Of a DNA stretch of 11,771 bases, positions 1-6,120 are shown piece after piece. The translations under genes and the position numbers were made by a program. This stretch comes from Caryophanales bacterium UBA6448 (lineage in GTDB: Bacteria > Bacillota_I > Bacilli_A > RF39 > UBA660). Below the pieces are notes generated by a model. It saw only the letters and a program-made list of their open reading frames with translations. It was not told the origin of the DNA and made no database searches. The stretch is from the NCBI GenBank assembly GCA_002439555.1, contig DJOC01000072.1:1-11771 (forward strand), given 5' to 3'. Positions within the stretch are counted from its first letter, which is position 1, and the number at the start of each line of letters is the position of its first letter.

Positions 1-146
1 GCTACAATAAACCAAATAAGAATTTCAAAAAAGGAAATAATAGTTGAAAGTATAGTTTTACCTTTTAAAGTGAAAAATGTTCTTATTGTATTAAGGGAAA
101 CATCAAATATACGAGCAAAAAATATTTCTATGCATATTTTAATCAT
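1..146 (-). CDS. UPF0316 (YebE-type, DUF2179 family) membrane protein, N-terminal part
   Basis: Only the first 48 codons are inside the window; the gene runs off the left edge. The start ATG overlaps the TGA stop of sigG in an ATGA arrangement, so the two are translationally coupled and very probably co-transcribed. The translated segment begins MIKICIEIFFARIFDVSL, continues with NTIRTFFTLKGK, and then has a hydrophobic stretch ending EILIWFIV. This 'FFARIxDVSLxTIRxxFxxKGK' opening is the signature of the UPF0316/YebE membrane proteins, which usually have about three membrane segments and a C-terminal cytoplasmic DUF2179 domain. Function is not established for the family. Only the N-terminal half-domain is visible, so the DUF2179 part is inferred. 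Confidence 0.8.
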   Translation of the reverse strand, partial: MIKICIEIFFARIFDVSLNTIRTFFTLKGKTILSTIISFFEILIWFIV

Positions 147-919
147 TTTATAAGTCTTCTTACTTTAGAAAGCGCACACTTTTCAATTCTTGATACTTGA
201 GCTTGTGATATATTTAAAGTCCCAGCAATTTCAGTTTGGGTTTTACCAATTACATATCTTTCTAATAAAATATTTTTTTCTCTAGCATTAATTTTGTTTA
301 AGGCTTTATAAAGTCCTATCATTGTATCATTATCAATACTTCCTTTTTTATTATCCGCAAGGCGCTCCTCAAGATAAATAGCACTATCACCATCATTATA
401 AACTGGTTCAAATATACTAACCGGATCTTTTAAGGAATCTAATGCAAATCCTACATCATATTCGCTCATTGAAAGATTACTAGCAATTTCATAACATTTT
501 GGTTCCCTACCATTTTTATTAATAAAGTCTTCCTTAAATCTTAATATTTTATAAGCATCATCTTTAATACTTCTTGCAATACGCATTTGGGTATTATCTC
601 TTAAATATTTTTTTATTTCACCGATAATAAGAGGAACAGCATAAGTTGATAACTTCAAATTATATGATAAATCAAAATTGTCTACAGCCTTTATTAAACC
701 AATTACCCCTACTTGGAATAAATCATCTTGGTTAATACCCGTTTTACTAAAACCCTTAAGTACAGATAAAACTAGTTTTAAGTTTCCATTTACAATATCC
801 TCTTTTGCAAGGTTATCTCCTGCTTGATATAATTTAAATAATTTAATATTTTCTTCGTGTGTTAAACATTTAAGATTACTTGTATTTATACCTGTAATAT
901 CTACTTTGTAATTACTCAT
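143..919 (-). CDS. sigG: RNA polymerase sporulation sigma factor SigG
   Basis: 258 residues, the normal length for sigma-G, the late forespore sigma factor. The N-terminus (KVDITGINTSNLK) matches the sigma-G-specific leader of B. subtilis SigG (KVEICGVDTSKLP, from memory). Region 2 spans about residues 42-115, with NGNLKLVLSV, DDLFQVGVIGLIKAVDNFD and STYAVPLIIGEIKKYLRDN. Region 3 is about 118-190 and carries DPVSIFEPVYNDG, another sigma-F/G hallmark. Region 4 (about 205-256) has the helix-turn-helix QTEIAGTLNISQAQVSR. Asn44 aligns with Asn45 of B. subtilis SigG, a residue that distinguishes sigma-G from other sigma factors in CsfB binding (recalled literature). The SD GAAAGGA lies 7 nt before the ATG. 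The usual spoIIGA-sigE genes do not precede it; an unrelated 104-aa gene does. Confidence 0.95.
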   Translation of the reverse strand: MSNYKVDITGINTSNLKCLTHEENIKLFKLYQAGDNLAKEDIVNGNLKLVLSVLKGFSKTGINQDDLFQVGVIGLIKAVDNFDLSYNLKLSTYAVPLIIGEIKKYLRDNTQMRIARSIKDDAYKILRFKEDFINKNGREPKCYEIASNLSMSEYDVGFALDSLKDPVSIFEPVYNDGDSAIYLEERLADNKKGSIDNDTMIGLYKALNKINAREKNILLERYVIGKTQTEIAGTLNISQAQVSRIEKCALSKVRRLIK

Positions 920-938
920 ATCTTTTTCCTTTCAAAGA

Positions 939-969
939 TATTTTGGTAAAAAACAAAGATTTTTATTCA
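939..969 (-). promoter_or_regulatory. Candidate sigma-F/sigma-G-type promoter of sigG
   Basis: On the minus strand TGAATAA (969-963) is followed by a 17-nt spacer and CAAAATA (945-939). The first contains a perfect GHATR (GAATA); the second differs by one base from CATnnTA, the -10 of sigma-G promoters. It fits forespore autoregulation of sigG. A weakness is the short leader: a start about 7 nt downstream would leave only some 14 nt before the ATG, so the first transcript base would fall at the SD. Confidence 0.4.
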
Positions 970-1020
970 CAAATAAAAAATGTGAAACTTTTTTGGTATT
1001 TTTCTTGCTTAAAGTTTCAC
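970..1020 (-). terminator. Rho-independent terminator after the 104-aa gene
   Basis: A perfect 10-bp inverted repeat (arms 1011-1020 and 982-991; GTGAAACTTT / AAAGTTTCAC) with a 19-nt loop, followed on the minus strand by ATTTTTTATTT. It starts 6 nt after the stop codon of the 1026-1340 gene and insulates sigG from it. The loop is long for a terminator. Confidence 0.65.
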
Positions 1021-1025
1021 ACTAA

Positions 1026-1340
1026 TTATCTTCGATATGACTTATATACACTTTCTCTTTCAGCTTCACACTTTAAATAATTTGCACATACACTTATATC
1101 TTGTATAATTTTTTCTTTACTACAAATTTTATCTTCGCTTGCCTTAAACTCAGCATAGATGTATATTCTTTTACAAGGAATCTCTAAACTATTTAAGGCC
1201 TTTTTTATAAAATTTAACATTTCACCTGAATCTTCTTTTCTAACATTAAAATCAAATCCTAGATATTCAGGTCCACCGCATCTTACATCGACCGGATCAT
1301 TTAAAGTACAATCAACACCAATTCTAACAATATCAATCAT
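1026..1340 (-). CDS. Uncharacterised 104-aa protein
   Basis: I do not recognise this family. The 104-residue product starts MIDIVRIGVDCTLNDP. It is soluble-looking, with no membrane segment or signal peptide, a mixed alpha/beta composition and a charged, helical C-terminal half ending SYRR. It has six cysteines (about positions 11, 21, 56, 73, 85, 91), many for this AT-rich genome, which could mean metal binding or be incidental. Coding status is well supported by a strong SD (GGGAGG, 5-6 nt before ATG), a near-consensus sigma-A promoter directly upstream and a terminator directly downstream, so it is a monocistronic vegetative gene. The overlapping plus-strand frame has no such signals. Confidence 0.75.
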   Translation of the reverse strand: MIDIVRIGVDCTLNDPVDVRCGGPEYLGFDFNVRKEDSGEMLNFIKKALNSLEIPCKRIYIYAEFKASEDKICSKEKIIQDISVCANYLKCEAERESVYKSYRR

Positions 1341-1361
1341 ATTTACCTCCCTATAAGAAAT

Positions 1362-1390
1362 ATCTTACCAAAATTTTAAGTTTATGTCAA
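1362..1390 (-). promoter_or_regulatory. Sigma-A promoter of the 104-aa gene
   Basis: TTGACA (1390-1385), 17-nt spacer, TAAGAT (1367-1362), preceded by TGG to give an extended -10. The -35 is perfect. Expected start is near 1355, giving a short leader that holds the GGGAGG SD. Confidence 0.85.
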
Positions 1391-1413
1391 TTTCGATATT
1401 CTAGATAATTCAC
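1387..1413 (-). CDS. Possible 8-aa mini-ORF
   Basis: GTG start at 1413-1411 behind a near-perfect SD (AGGAGGTG, 1426-1419; about 5 nt spacing), peptide MNYLEYRN, stop TGA at 1389-1387. The stop lies inside the -35 TTGACA of the next promoter. The SD is stronger than a chance site would need to be, but so short a frame cannot be supported by composition. Confidence 0.2.
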   Translation of the reverse strand: MNYLEYRN

Positions 1414-1417
1414 TTTT

Positions 1418-1462
1418 TCACCTCCTAACTTCATTTTTTTCAATTGTAATATCCTTCCCCAT
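1418..1462 (-). CDS. Possible 14-aa mini-ORF
   Basis: ATG at 1462-1460, peptide MGKDITIEKNEVRR, stop TGA at 1420-1418. An AAGGAG SD lies 11 nt upstream (rather far), and an extended -10 (TGG plus TATACT, 1508-1500) lies a plausible distance before that; the -35 is poor. Its last codons form the SD of the next mini-ORF, as in translational coupling. It could be a leader peptide, a small protein, or a remnant of a decayed gene. Coding status is uncertain. Confidence 0.25.
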   Translation of the reverse strand: MGKDITIEKNEVRR

Positions 1463-1516
1463 ACTTATACCAACTCCTTATTTATTATGAGATAATATAA
1501 GTATACCAAATATACA

Positions 1517-1568
1517 AAAAACTGATAGAAATTATCAACTTTTAACTTTGACATTTTTATCAGTTTTT
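1517..1568. repeat. AT-rich 11-bp perfect inverted repeat
   Basis: Arms AAAAACTGATA (1517-1527) and TATCAGTTTTT (1558-1568) with a 30-nt loop. T-runs follow the stem on both strands, so a weak bidirectional terminator is possible, but the stem has few G-C pairs. A protein-binding site is the alternative. Confidence 0.45.
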
Positions 1569-1640
1569 ATATTAACATTTATACTAATATATGTTTTTAT
1601 AAAATCTCTATAATACTACGATAAACAATAATAACAATGC

Positions 1641-1698
1641 AAAATTACCATAGAATTACCACAAAAGTACCTTAAAATATATAAAATGGGGTAATTTT
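1641..1698. repeat. 9-bp inverted repeat with an added direct copy of AATTACC
   Basis: AAAATTACC (1641-1649) is matched by GGTAATTTT (1690-1698), a perfect 9-bp inverted repeat. A further AATTACC lies at 1654-1660, directly repeated 11 nt after the first copy. It sits just beyond the tRNA terminator. Such spacing suits iterated protein-binding sites; nothing links it to a known family. Confidence 0.4.
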
Positions 1699-1700
1699 TG

Positions 1701-1731
1701 ACATTAAAAAAGCCCGAATATACGGGATTTT
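1701..1731 (-). terminator. Terminator of the tRNA-Val-tRNA-Thr transcript
   Basis: On the minus strand CCCG (1726-1723), loop TATATT, CGGG (1716-1713), then CTTTTTTAAT. After one T/C mismatch the flanking AAA and TTT extend the stem. It begins about 15 nt after the tRNA-Thr CCA. Confidence 0.65.
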
Positions 1732-1742
1732 CTGCATTATAA

Positions 1743-1818
1743 TGGTGCCGACAGAGGGAATCGAACCCCCAACCTACTGATTACAAGTCAGTTGCGCTAC
1801 CAATTACGCTATGTCGGC
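1743..1818 (-). tRNA. tRNA-Thr (anticodon TGT)
   Basis: 76 nt including an encoded CCA. The acceptor arms GCCGACA and TGTCGGC pair perfectly. The anticodon arm is CTGA-CTTGTAA-TCAG, with anticodon TGT at loop positions 3-5, reading ACN codons. The T arm has the expected GGTTCGATTCC core. Second gene of a two-tRNA transcript, 5 nt after tRNA-Val. Confidence 0.97.
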
Positions 1819-1823
1819 ATTAA

Positions 1824-1900
1824 TGGTGGGAGATATAGGACTCGAACCTATGACCCCCTGCTTGTAAGGCAGATGCTCTAACCAACTGAGCTAATCTCCC
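1824..1900 (-). tRNA. tRNA-Val (anticodon TAC)
   Basis: 77 nt including an encoded CCA. Acceptor arms GGGAGAT and ATCTCCC pair perfectly. The D-arm is of the GCTCAGTTGGTTAGAGC type. The anticodon arm is TCTGC-CTTACAA-GCAGG with one T-G pair, giving anticodon TAC. The T arm has GGTTCGAGTCC. First gene of the tRNA pair. Confidence 0.97.
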
Positions 1901-1928
1901 ATTAACTTTTCTCTTGCTGACAAATAAA

Positions 1929-1957
1929 ATTATACTATATATTATCTGCACTTGCAA
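1929..1957 (-). promoter_or_regulatory. Promoter of the tRNA pair
   Basis: TTGCAA (1957-1952; 4 of 6 to TTGACA), 17-nt spacer, perfect TATAAT (1934-1929). Predicted start near 1922, about 20 nt before the mature tRNA-Val 5' end. Confidence 0.8.
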
Positions 1958-1996
1958 GCAAAAATTAATCATTTTTTTAATTTTTTTTATATTTTT

Positions 1997-2422
1997 TTAA
2001 TAAAGTAGTCCTTCGGATACCGCAAAAGGTATGAAATGATCCCTAATCGCGGATGATAAATTATATTTTGTTTCACCTATTTTGTAAAAATGATAGTCAA
2101 TAATTTCTTCATTTGTAAAATATACTTTATCCATTTTCTTTTTACAAATAAACATAGTCATAATAATATCAAGTTCTGGATCACTTGCGGCACTCTCTTT
2201 AAAACACATTAAAGGTTTTAAATCTTCCTCACAAATTGTAAAGCCATTATGAAATTCCTCTTTTACTTCTCTAATCGCGGCTTCAACTTCACTTTCTCCA
2301 TCTTCAACACCACCACCAATTAATGTCCAAGTATTACTTTTACTACTTCTAACACTTCTTACTATTAAAAGTTTACCATCTTCGATAAAGGCAACTCCAA
2401 CTACTTTTTTTACTCTTTTCAT
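1997..2422 (-). CDS. Nudix hydrolase
   Basis: 141 residues, a single Nudix domain of typical length. The Nudix box runs G37-x5-E43-x7-R51-E52-V53-x-E55-E56, so the Mg2+-binding glutamates are intact. The end of the box departs from REUxEExGU: the consensus Gly (58) is His and the next position is Asn, although GF follows shortly after. An upstream beta strand (VVGVAFIEDGKLLIVRS) and TWTLIGGG precede the box as usual. Nudix enzymes cleave nucleoside diphosphate linked to a second group; the substrate (oxidised or ordinary NTP, nucleotide sugar, capped RNA) cannot be told from sequence. The SD GGTGAT is only about 4 nt from ATG. It appears monocistronic, in front of the tRNA promoter. Confidence 0.9.
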   Translation of the reverse strand: MKRVKKVVGVAFIEDGKLLIVRSVRSSKSNTWTLIGGGVEDGESEVEAAIREVKEEFHNGFTICEEDLKPLMCFKESAASDPELDIIMTMFICKKKMDKVYFTNEEIIDYHFYKIGETKYNLSSAIRDHFIPFAVSEGLLY

Positions 2423-2439
2423 CCTATCACCATATATTA

Positions 2440-2468
2440 AGTATACTATTTTTTTATGGTTTAATAAA
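2440..2468 (-). promoter_or_regulatory. Weak candidate promoter of the Nudix gene
   Basis: -10 TATACT (2445-2440) with a 17-nt spacer from a poor -35, TTTATT (2468-2463), which falls in the U-tract of the preceding terminator. Only the -10 is convincing. Confidence 0.4.
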
Positions 2469-2498
2469 TAAAAACTAATGGACTTTACACTAATTTTT
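2463..2498 (-). terminator. Terminator overlapping the stop codon of the COG2509-like gene
   Basis: AAAAATTAGTG (2498-2488) pairs with CATTAGTTTTT (2480-2470) over 11 bp with two G-U pairs and a 7-nt loop TAAAGTC; TATTTATT follows. The TAG stop (2492-2490) lies within the 5' arm. It is AU-rich, so efficiency is uncertain. Confidence 0.5.
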
Positions 2499-4040
2499 AT
2501 AAATTGAAGAAATCAATTTTGCAATCTTTATTCCCTCAATAGCACTTGTTGTTATACCTCCAGCAAAACCTGAACCCTCGCCAATTGGGTGTAATCCTTT
2601 AATATTACTTTCCATCTTTTCATTTCTAATGAATTTAACTGGGCTACTCGTTTTACTTTCTACTGCGGCAATTATAACATTGTCATCATCAAAACCTTTT
2701 ATTTTTTTACCGAAATAAGTGATTGCCTCCTTTAAAGAGGAGTTTATATAATCTGAGAAAATATCATTAATATTTGCATAAGAATAATTACCTTTTATTT
2801 TTAAATTACTTAAATCTTTTGGATTACAAGCATTATCTTTATAATCTTTAAATGTTTGAACTAATATTTTGCCATTTCCTAAACTATAAGCCTTCTTTTC
2901 TAAATTTTCTTGATATTTCATTCCATCTAAAGGACCATCACCAAAATCTTTATTATTAACAGTAACAATGATTGCACTATTAGATACGCCACTATCTCTT
3001 TTAGAGTAGCTCATTCCATTTATTGATAAATGCCCTTTCTCACTCGAAGAATTTACAACAAATCCTCCAGGACACATACAAAACGAATATACACCCCTGT
3101 TAGTGCTTGCTTGAAAGGTGAGTTTATATTCAGCCGGAGGTAAAAACTTTTTAAATTCTCCATATTGATTTTCGTCAATCTCATTTTGATTATGCATTAT
3201 TCTAACTCCCACAGCAAAAGGCTTATTTTCTATTAAAACACCTTTTTCATAAAGCATATTAAATGTATCTTTTGCACCATGACCAATAGCAAGAATTAAA
3301 TTATCAGTTTCATAAACATCTTTATTATTAATAACTACTCCAGTAATTTTATTATCACTTATTAAAACATCAGTTAACGTGCTTTCAAAATATATTTCTC
3401 CCCCATTTAAAATGATTTTTTCACGCATATTTTTAACAATACCCTTTAATTTATCAGTGCCAATATGCGGATGATTTTCATAAAGTATCTTTTCATCAGC
3501 ACCATTTTCATAAAATATTTCAAGTACTTTTGTAATTAAGCCTTCTTTATCTTTAATGCTTGTCATAAGTTTTCCATCGGAAAATGTACCAGCTCCACCC
3601 TCACCAAAAAGAACATTAGAATTTACATTTAACTTGTTATTATTCCAAAATTCTTCGACATCTTTTTCTCTTTCTTCAACCTTTTTTCCTCTTTCAAAAA
3701 CCATTACTTTATAACCAAGGGAAGATAAAATATATGAGGCAAACATACCAGCTGGACCAAAACCAACAATTATAATATGTTTTGATAGCACTTCACTACC
3801 AGTTACTTTTATTTCATTACTTTTGGAAAAATACTCTAAAATGTCTTCATTAAATCTAATTTTTTCATTAGTACTTATTAAAACATCATAAACATAAAGG
3901 ACATTACTTTTATTTCTTGCATCAATTGATTTATGTAATATCTTTTGAATAGTAAAATTACTTGTTTTTATTTTTTTAGAAATCATTTCCTTTAAATTAT
4001 TTGTTTTAACGTCTACTTTAATATTTCTAATCCTTATCAT
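2490..4040 (-). CDS. NAD(P)/FAD-dependent oxidoreductase, COG2509 type
   Basis: 516 residues from the chosen ATG. After a roughly 90-residue N-terminal domain (lysine-rich, with two MISKKI/IQKILHKS-like helices) comes a dinucleotide-binding fold: IIIVGFGPAGMFAS at about 91-104 and an acidic strand end VFERG. NVLFGEGGAGTFSDGKL at about 142-158 and the C-terminal GEGSGFAGGITTSAIEG at about 486-502 are hallmarks of the uncharacterised COG2509 flavoproteins, which bind FAD; their substrate is unknown. A TTG six codons further upstream is an alternative start, but the ATG at 4040-4038 has a GGAAGGA SD 7 nt upstream and the N-terminus MIRIRNIKV fits the family. It overlaps the stop of the preceding flavoprotein gene by 14 nt, so the two are coupled in an operon. 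Confidence 0.88.
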   Translation of the reverse strand: MIRIRNIKVDVKTNNLKEMISKKIKTSNFTIQKILHKSIDARNKSNVLYVYDVLISTNEKIRFNEDILEYFSKSNEIKVTGSEVLSKHIIIVGFGPAGMFASYILSSLGYKVMVFERGKKVEEREKDVEEFWNNNKLNVNSNVLFGEGGAGTFSDGKLMTSIKDKEGLITKVLEIFYENGADEKILYENHPHIGTDKLKGIVKNMREKIILNGGEIYFESTLTDVLISDNKITGVVINNKDVYETDNLILAIGHGAKDTFNMLYEKGVLIENKPFAVGVRIMHNQNEIDENQYGEFKKFLPPAEYKLTFQASTNRGVYSFCMCPGGFVVNSSSEKGHLSINGMSYSKRDSGVSNSAIIVTVNNKDFGDGPLDGMKYQENLEKKAYSLGNGKILVQTFKDYKDNACNPKDLSNLKIKGNYSYANINDIFSDYINSSLKEAITYFGKKIKGFDDDNVIIAAVESKTSSPVKFIRNEKMESNIKGLHPIGEGSGFAGGITTSAIEGIKIAKLISSIYKN

Positions 4041-5214
4041 TGATATTCCTTCCGGCAATTAAACCTGTTATAAAACACTGCATTAAATTATAGCCACCAC
4101 ATTTACCAGTTAAATCAAGTATCTCCCCAATTAAATATAAATTTTTTATAGTATTTGATTCCATTGTAGAAATATTTATATCTGTAAGAGGAACCCCTCC
4201 CATAGTAACTTGGGCTTTATCATAATCATTTGTTCCATAAACTTTTAAAGTAAATGAAGTAAGGTACTTTTTAAATAATTTCTTTTCATTTGCCGTAAGA
4301 CTTTTATATCTAGCAGTTTCTGATATACCAGTTTTTTTAAAAATATATTTTAATACTTTATAATTTATTATACTTTCAAAGGCATTAATTAAATTTATAT
4401 TTTCAAGTAATTTCATTCTTTCTTCAATAAACTTTTCAGCATCGTCAGCAAAAGGTAAAAAATTTATTTTAATAGTTAGATTAGAATTACCTTTTACATA
4501 ACCACTTAAATTAAAAACACAAATACCAGAAACACCATAGTCGATAAACTGGAGCTCTCCAGTTTCACAAGATATCAATTTATCATTATCAAATAAACTT
4601 ACTTTTGCATTTAGCCTTACACCAGAAAGTTCCTTAATTGGATCTGTTTTAATTTGAGTTAAGCAAGGTTGCATTTTAGTAAATTTAATCCCTAAATTTT
4701 TAAGGATTGGATAAAGACTTCCATCACTACCTGTTTTAGCATAACTTTTTCCTCCACAGGCAATAACTAATTTATCGCACTCGTATTTATTATTAATTTT
4801 AAATCCATTTTTTATTTTTTTAATGTCATTTACTTCCTCATTAAAAATAAAATCTATGCCTTTACTTTTACATTTTTCAATAAGTAAATTATTTACGCTA
4901 GCACTATTATGTGAATATGGATAATAGTAACCATTTATAATATCAGGGTATATGCCAATAGATTCAATCATACTATGCATTAAATTTATTTCTTTAGAAT
5001 TTATAATATTTGTTACTAAATCTCTATTTTCAGTAAAGTAATAATTCTCGTTAACAACCTCATTTGCATAATTACATCTTCCACTTCCTGTAAGAAGAAG
5101 TTTTTTTCCAGCTTTATCATTTTTTTCAATTATAGTCACATTATTATTTTCATTTTTGGCTTTTATAGCACACATCATTCCCGATGGCCCAGCACCAATT
5201 ATTATTATATTCAT
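4027..5214 (-). CDS. BaiN/HI0933-like FAD-binding oxidoreductase (COG2081)
   Basis: 395 residues, normal length for the HI0933/BaiN family of flavoproteins. The FAD-binding GAGPSG is at 7-12, followed by the acidic IIEK strand end near 28-31. Family motifs are LLLTGSGRCNYAN (39-51), GGKSYAKTGSDG (154-165), VTMGGVPL, and the C-terminal GEILDLTGKCGGYNLMQ (363-379). Members are often annotated 'aminoacetone oxidase family' or 'BaiN', but a specific reaction is not secure for this copy; the reliable call is FAD/NAD(P)-dependent oxidoreductase. The SD GGAGG is 5 nt before the ATG. It is the first gene of a two-gene flavoprotein operon with its own extended -10 promoter. Confidence 0.9.
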   Translation of the reverse strand: MNIIIIGAGPSGMMCAIKAKNENNNVTIIEKNDKAGKKLLLTGSGRCNYANEVVNENYYFTENRDLVTNIINSKEINLMHSMIESIGIYPDIINGYYYPYSHNSASVNNLLIEKCKSKGIDFIFNEEVNDIKKIKNGFKINNKYECDKLVIACGGKSYAKTGSDGSLYPILKNLGIKFTKMQPCLTQIKTDPIKELSGVRLNAKVSLFDNDKLISCETGELQFIDYGVSGICVFNLSGYVKGNSNLTIKINFLPFADDAEKFIEERMKLLENINLINAFESIINYKVLKYIFKKTGISETARYKSLTANEKKLFKKYLTSFTLKVYGTNDYDKAQVTMGGVPLTDINISTMESNTIKNLYLIGEILDLTGKCGGYNLMQCFITGLIAGRNINDKD

Positions 5215-5234
5215 TTTTGCCTCCGTATGTATTT

Positions 5235-5243
5235 ATTATATCA
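5235..5243 (-). promoter_or_regulatory. Extended -10 promoter of the flavoprotein operon
   Basis: Perfect TGATATAAT: TGn (5243-5241) plus TATAAT (5240-5235). No good -35 exists; the -35 position falls in the terminator stem of the upstream gene, so this promoter and that terminator share DNA. Confidence 0.7.
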
Positions 5244-5263
5244 AAAAAATCCTAAAAAGGATT
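5243..5263 (-). terminator. Terminator after the 186-aa membrane protein gene
   Basis: AATCCT (5263-5258), loop TTTT, AGGATT (5253-5248), then TTTTT. The stem is a perfect 6 bp and begins about 18 nt after the stop codon. Confidence 0.7.
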
Positions 5264-5280
5264 ATTTTGTAGTTATATTA

Positions 5281-5841
5281 TTAAAACCAATTTTCACATT
5301 TTCCTGGTTTATTTAATCTTAATTTTCGAACCATTGGTTTTTCTAAAGTATTTTCTTCAGTAGAATGTAAATAGTTTTCATAAGATTTAACTTCTTTATA
5401 TTCATAATCTCTTTCTAAATTTCTTTCTTCCTCCTGAAGATTTTCAATTAACTCTTTTAAAATAAGTGCATTCCCATTTAAATCTTTGAGGGCATTATTA
5501 ATTTCTTTTTTTGAACCCATTATTTGATCAGATATAACTCTAAAACAAACATTTAGTCCTATTAAACATAATAATTCTTTTACATTAGGGAAACTGCATA
5601 CAAACCCAGCTATAGTTGAAACATTAATTAATACCTCAATTAATATTTTTATTAAAAGTTTTCTAGCCTTTTTACTTTTTTGACTTTCAATACTATTTTT
5701 CTCATTTTGCTTTTCCTCAATTAAATTTTGAATATTAAGGACTTTATCAGGCTCATCATTTGTTTTAATTAATTTTATTCTGCCCTTTTCATTAGTTACA
5801 GCATAAGTATCATTATTTAAATTAATATATTCTTTATTCAT
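5281..5841 (-). CDS. Uncharacterised membrane/coiled-coil protein, 186 aa
   Basis: Not recognised. The 186 residues show a polar N-terminus, a charged helix (about 36-60, EEKQNEKNSIESQKSKKARK), two hydrophobic segments (about 62-82 and 86-106) separated by a short SFPN turn to form a membrane hairpin, then an acidic coiled-coil-like stretch (about 110-150, with LKELIENLQEEERNLERDY) and a basic tail ending GKCENWF. Both ends are therefore predicted on the same side of the membrane, probably cytoplasmic. The SD GGAGG lies 6 nt before ATG, and a terminator follows. It lies directly downstream of the DUF3990/DUF3791 cassette but has its own promoter region, so a functional link is only a possibility. 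Confidence 0.75.
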   Translation of the reverse strand: MNKEYINLNNDTYAVTNEKGRIKLIKTNDEPDKVLNIQNLIEEKQNEKNSIESQKSKKARKLLIKILIEVLINVSTIAGFVCSFPNVKELLCLIGLNVCFRVISDQIMGSKKEINNALKDLNGNALILKELIENLQEEERNLERDYEYKEVKSYENYLHSTEENTLEKPMVRKLRLNKPGKCENWF

Positions 5842-5861
5842 ATTTTCCTCCGAATAAAAAG

Positions 5862-5883
5862 TATACTAACATTTTTATTAGTA
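5862..5883 (-). promoter_or_regulatory. -10 element with overlapping palindrome upstream of the 186-aa gene
   Basis: A TATACT -10 (5867-5862) overlaps a 6-bp inverted repeat TACTAA (5864-5869) / TTAGTA (5878-5883) with 8 nt between arms. A palindrome at this position is typical of a repressor operator. No -35 with ordinary spacing is convincing (a TTGATT is 20 nt away). Confidence 0.35.
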
Positions 5884-5891
5884 AAAATCAA

Positions 5892-5920
5892 CAAAAAAGA
5901 TGCCTTAGCACCTATTTTGA
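5892..5920 (-). terminator. Terminator of the DUF3990/DUF3791 operon
   Basis: AGGTGC (5913-5908), loop TAAG, GCATCT (5903-5898), then TTTTT. The stop codon TAA of the last gene forms most of the loop. It is nearly identical to the htpG terminator at 6870-6899. Confidence 0.8.
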
Positions 5921-6120
5921 ATATATATTTTTATATCATTAAGTAAATATTCTTTACCAAGTGTATGAAGTAGTTCATAATTTTTCTCTAAATATGAAAA
6001 GACATCATATTTAATAAATAAATCGTATGCTTCTTTTCCACTCATACCATTTTTTAATTTATATTCTTCGAGTAAAAAAATCACAAAATCATTTATTTTC
6101 TTATCAATCACTTGGCACAT
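5905..6120 (-). CDS. DUF3791 family small protein
   Basis: 71 residues, all predicted helical, no membrane segment. The pattern matches the DUF3791 family as I know it: an FVIFLLEEYK helix (12-21), the conserved core MSGKEAYDLFIKYDVFSYL (26-44), then LLHTLGKEYLLNDIKIYI (50-67). DUF3791 proteins have no established biochemical role but recur next to DUF3990 genes in Firmicutes, which is the arrangement here. The ATG is preceded by AGGAG with 6 nt spacing and overlaps the end of the preceding gene by 17 nt. It is the last gene of the operon, and its stop codon sits in the terminator loop. An antitoxin or immunity role is inferred from context alone. Confidence 0.8.
   Translation of the reverse strand: MCQVIDKKINDFVIFLLEEYKLKNGMSGKEAYDLFIKYDVFSYLEKNYELLHTLGKEYLLNDIKIYIQNRC

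Larger units (their letters stand above)
1341..1742. other. About 400-bp gene-poor interval between the 104-aa gene and tRNA-Thr
   Basis: No ORF of ordinary length is present on either strand. In transcription order it holds the tRNA terminator (about 1701-1728), a 9-bp inverted repeat with extra AATTACC copies (1641-1698), an 11-bp AT-rich inverted repeat (1517-1568), an extended -10 (1508-1500), two very short ORFs with good SDs (1462-1418 and 1413-1387), and the sigma-A promoter of the 104-aa gene. Position beside a tRNA and degenerate content would suit an old insertion scar, but no integrase or clear att repeat is visible. Confidence 0.5.

Noticed and set aside
1159..1356. 65-codon plus-strand ORF opposite the 104-aa gene
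   Set aside because: No SD or promoter, and it lies over a minus-strand gene with a strong promoter, SD and terminator.
1548..1574. Plus-strand promoter-like TTGACA-16-TATTAA
   Set aside because: Nothing on the plus strand downstream could be served by it; it would run antisense into the tRNAs. Chance hits are likely in such AT-rich DNA.
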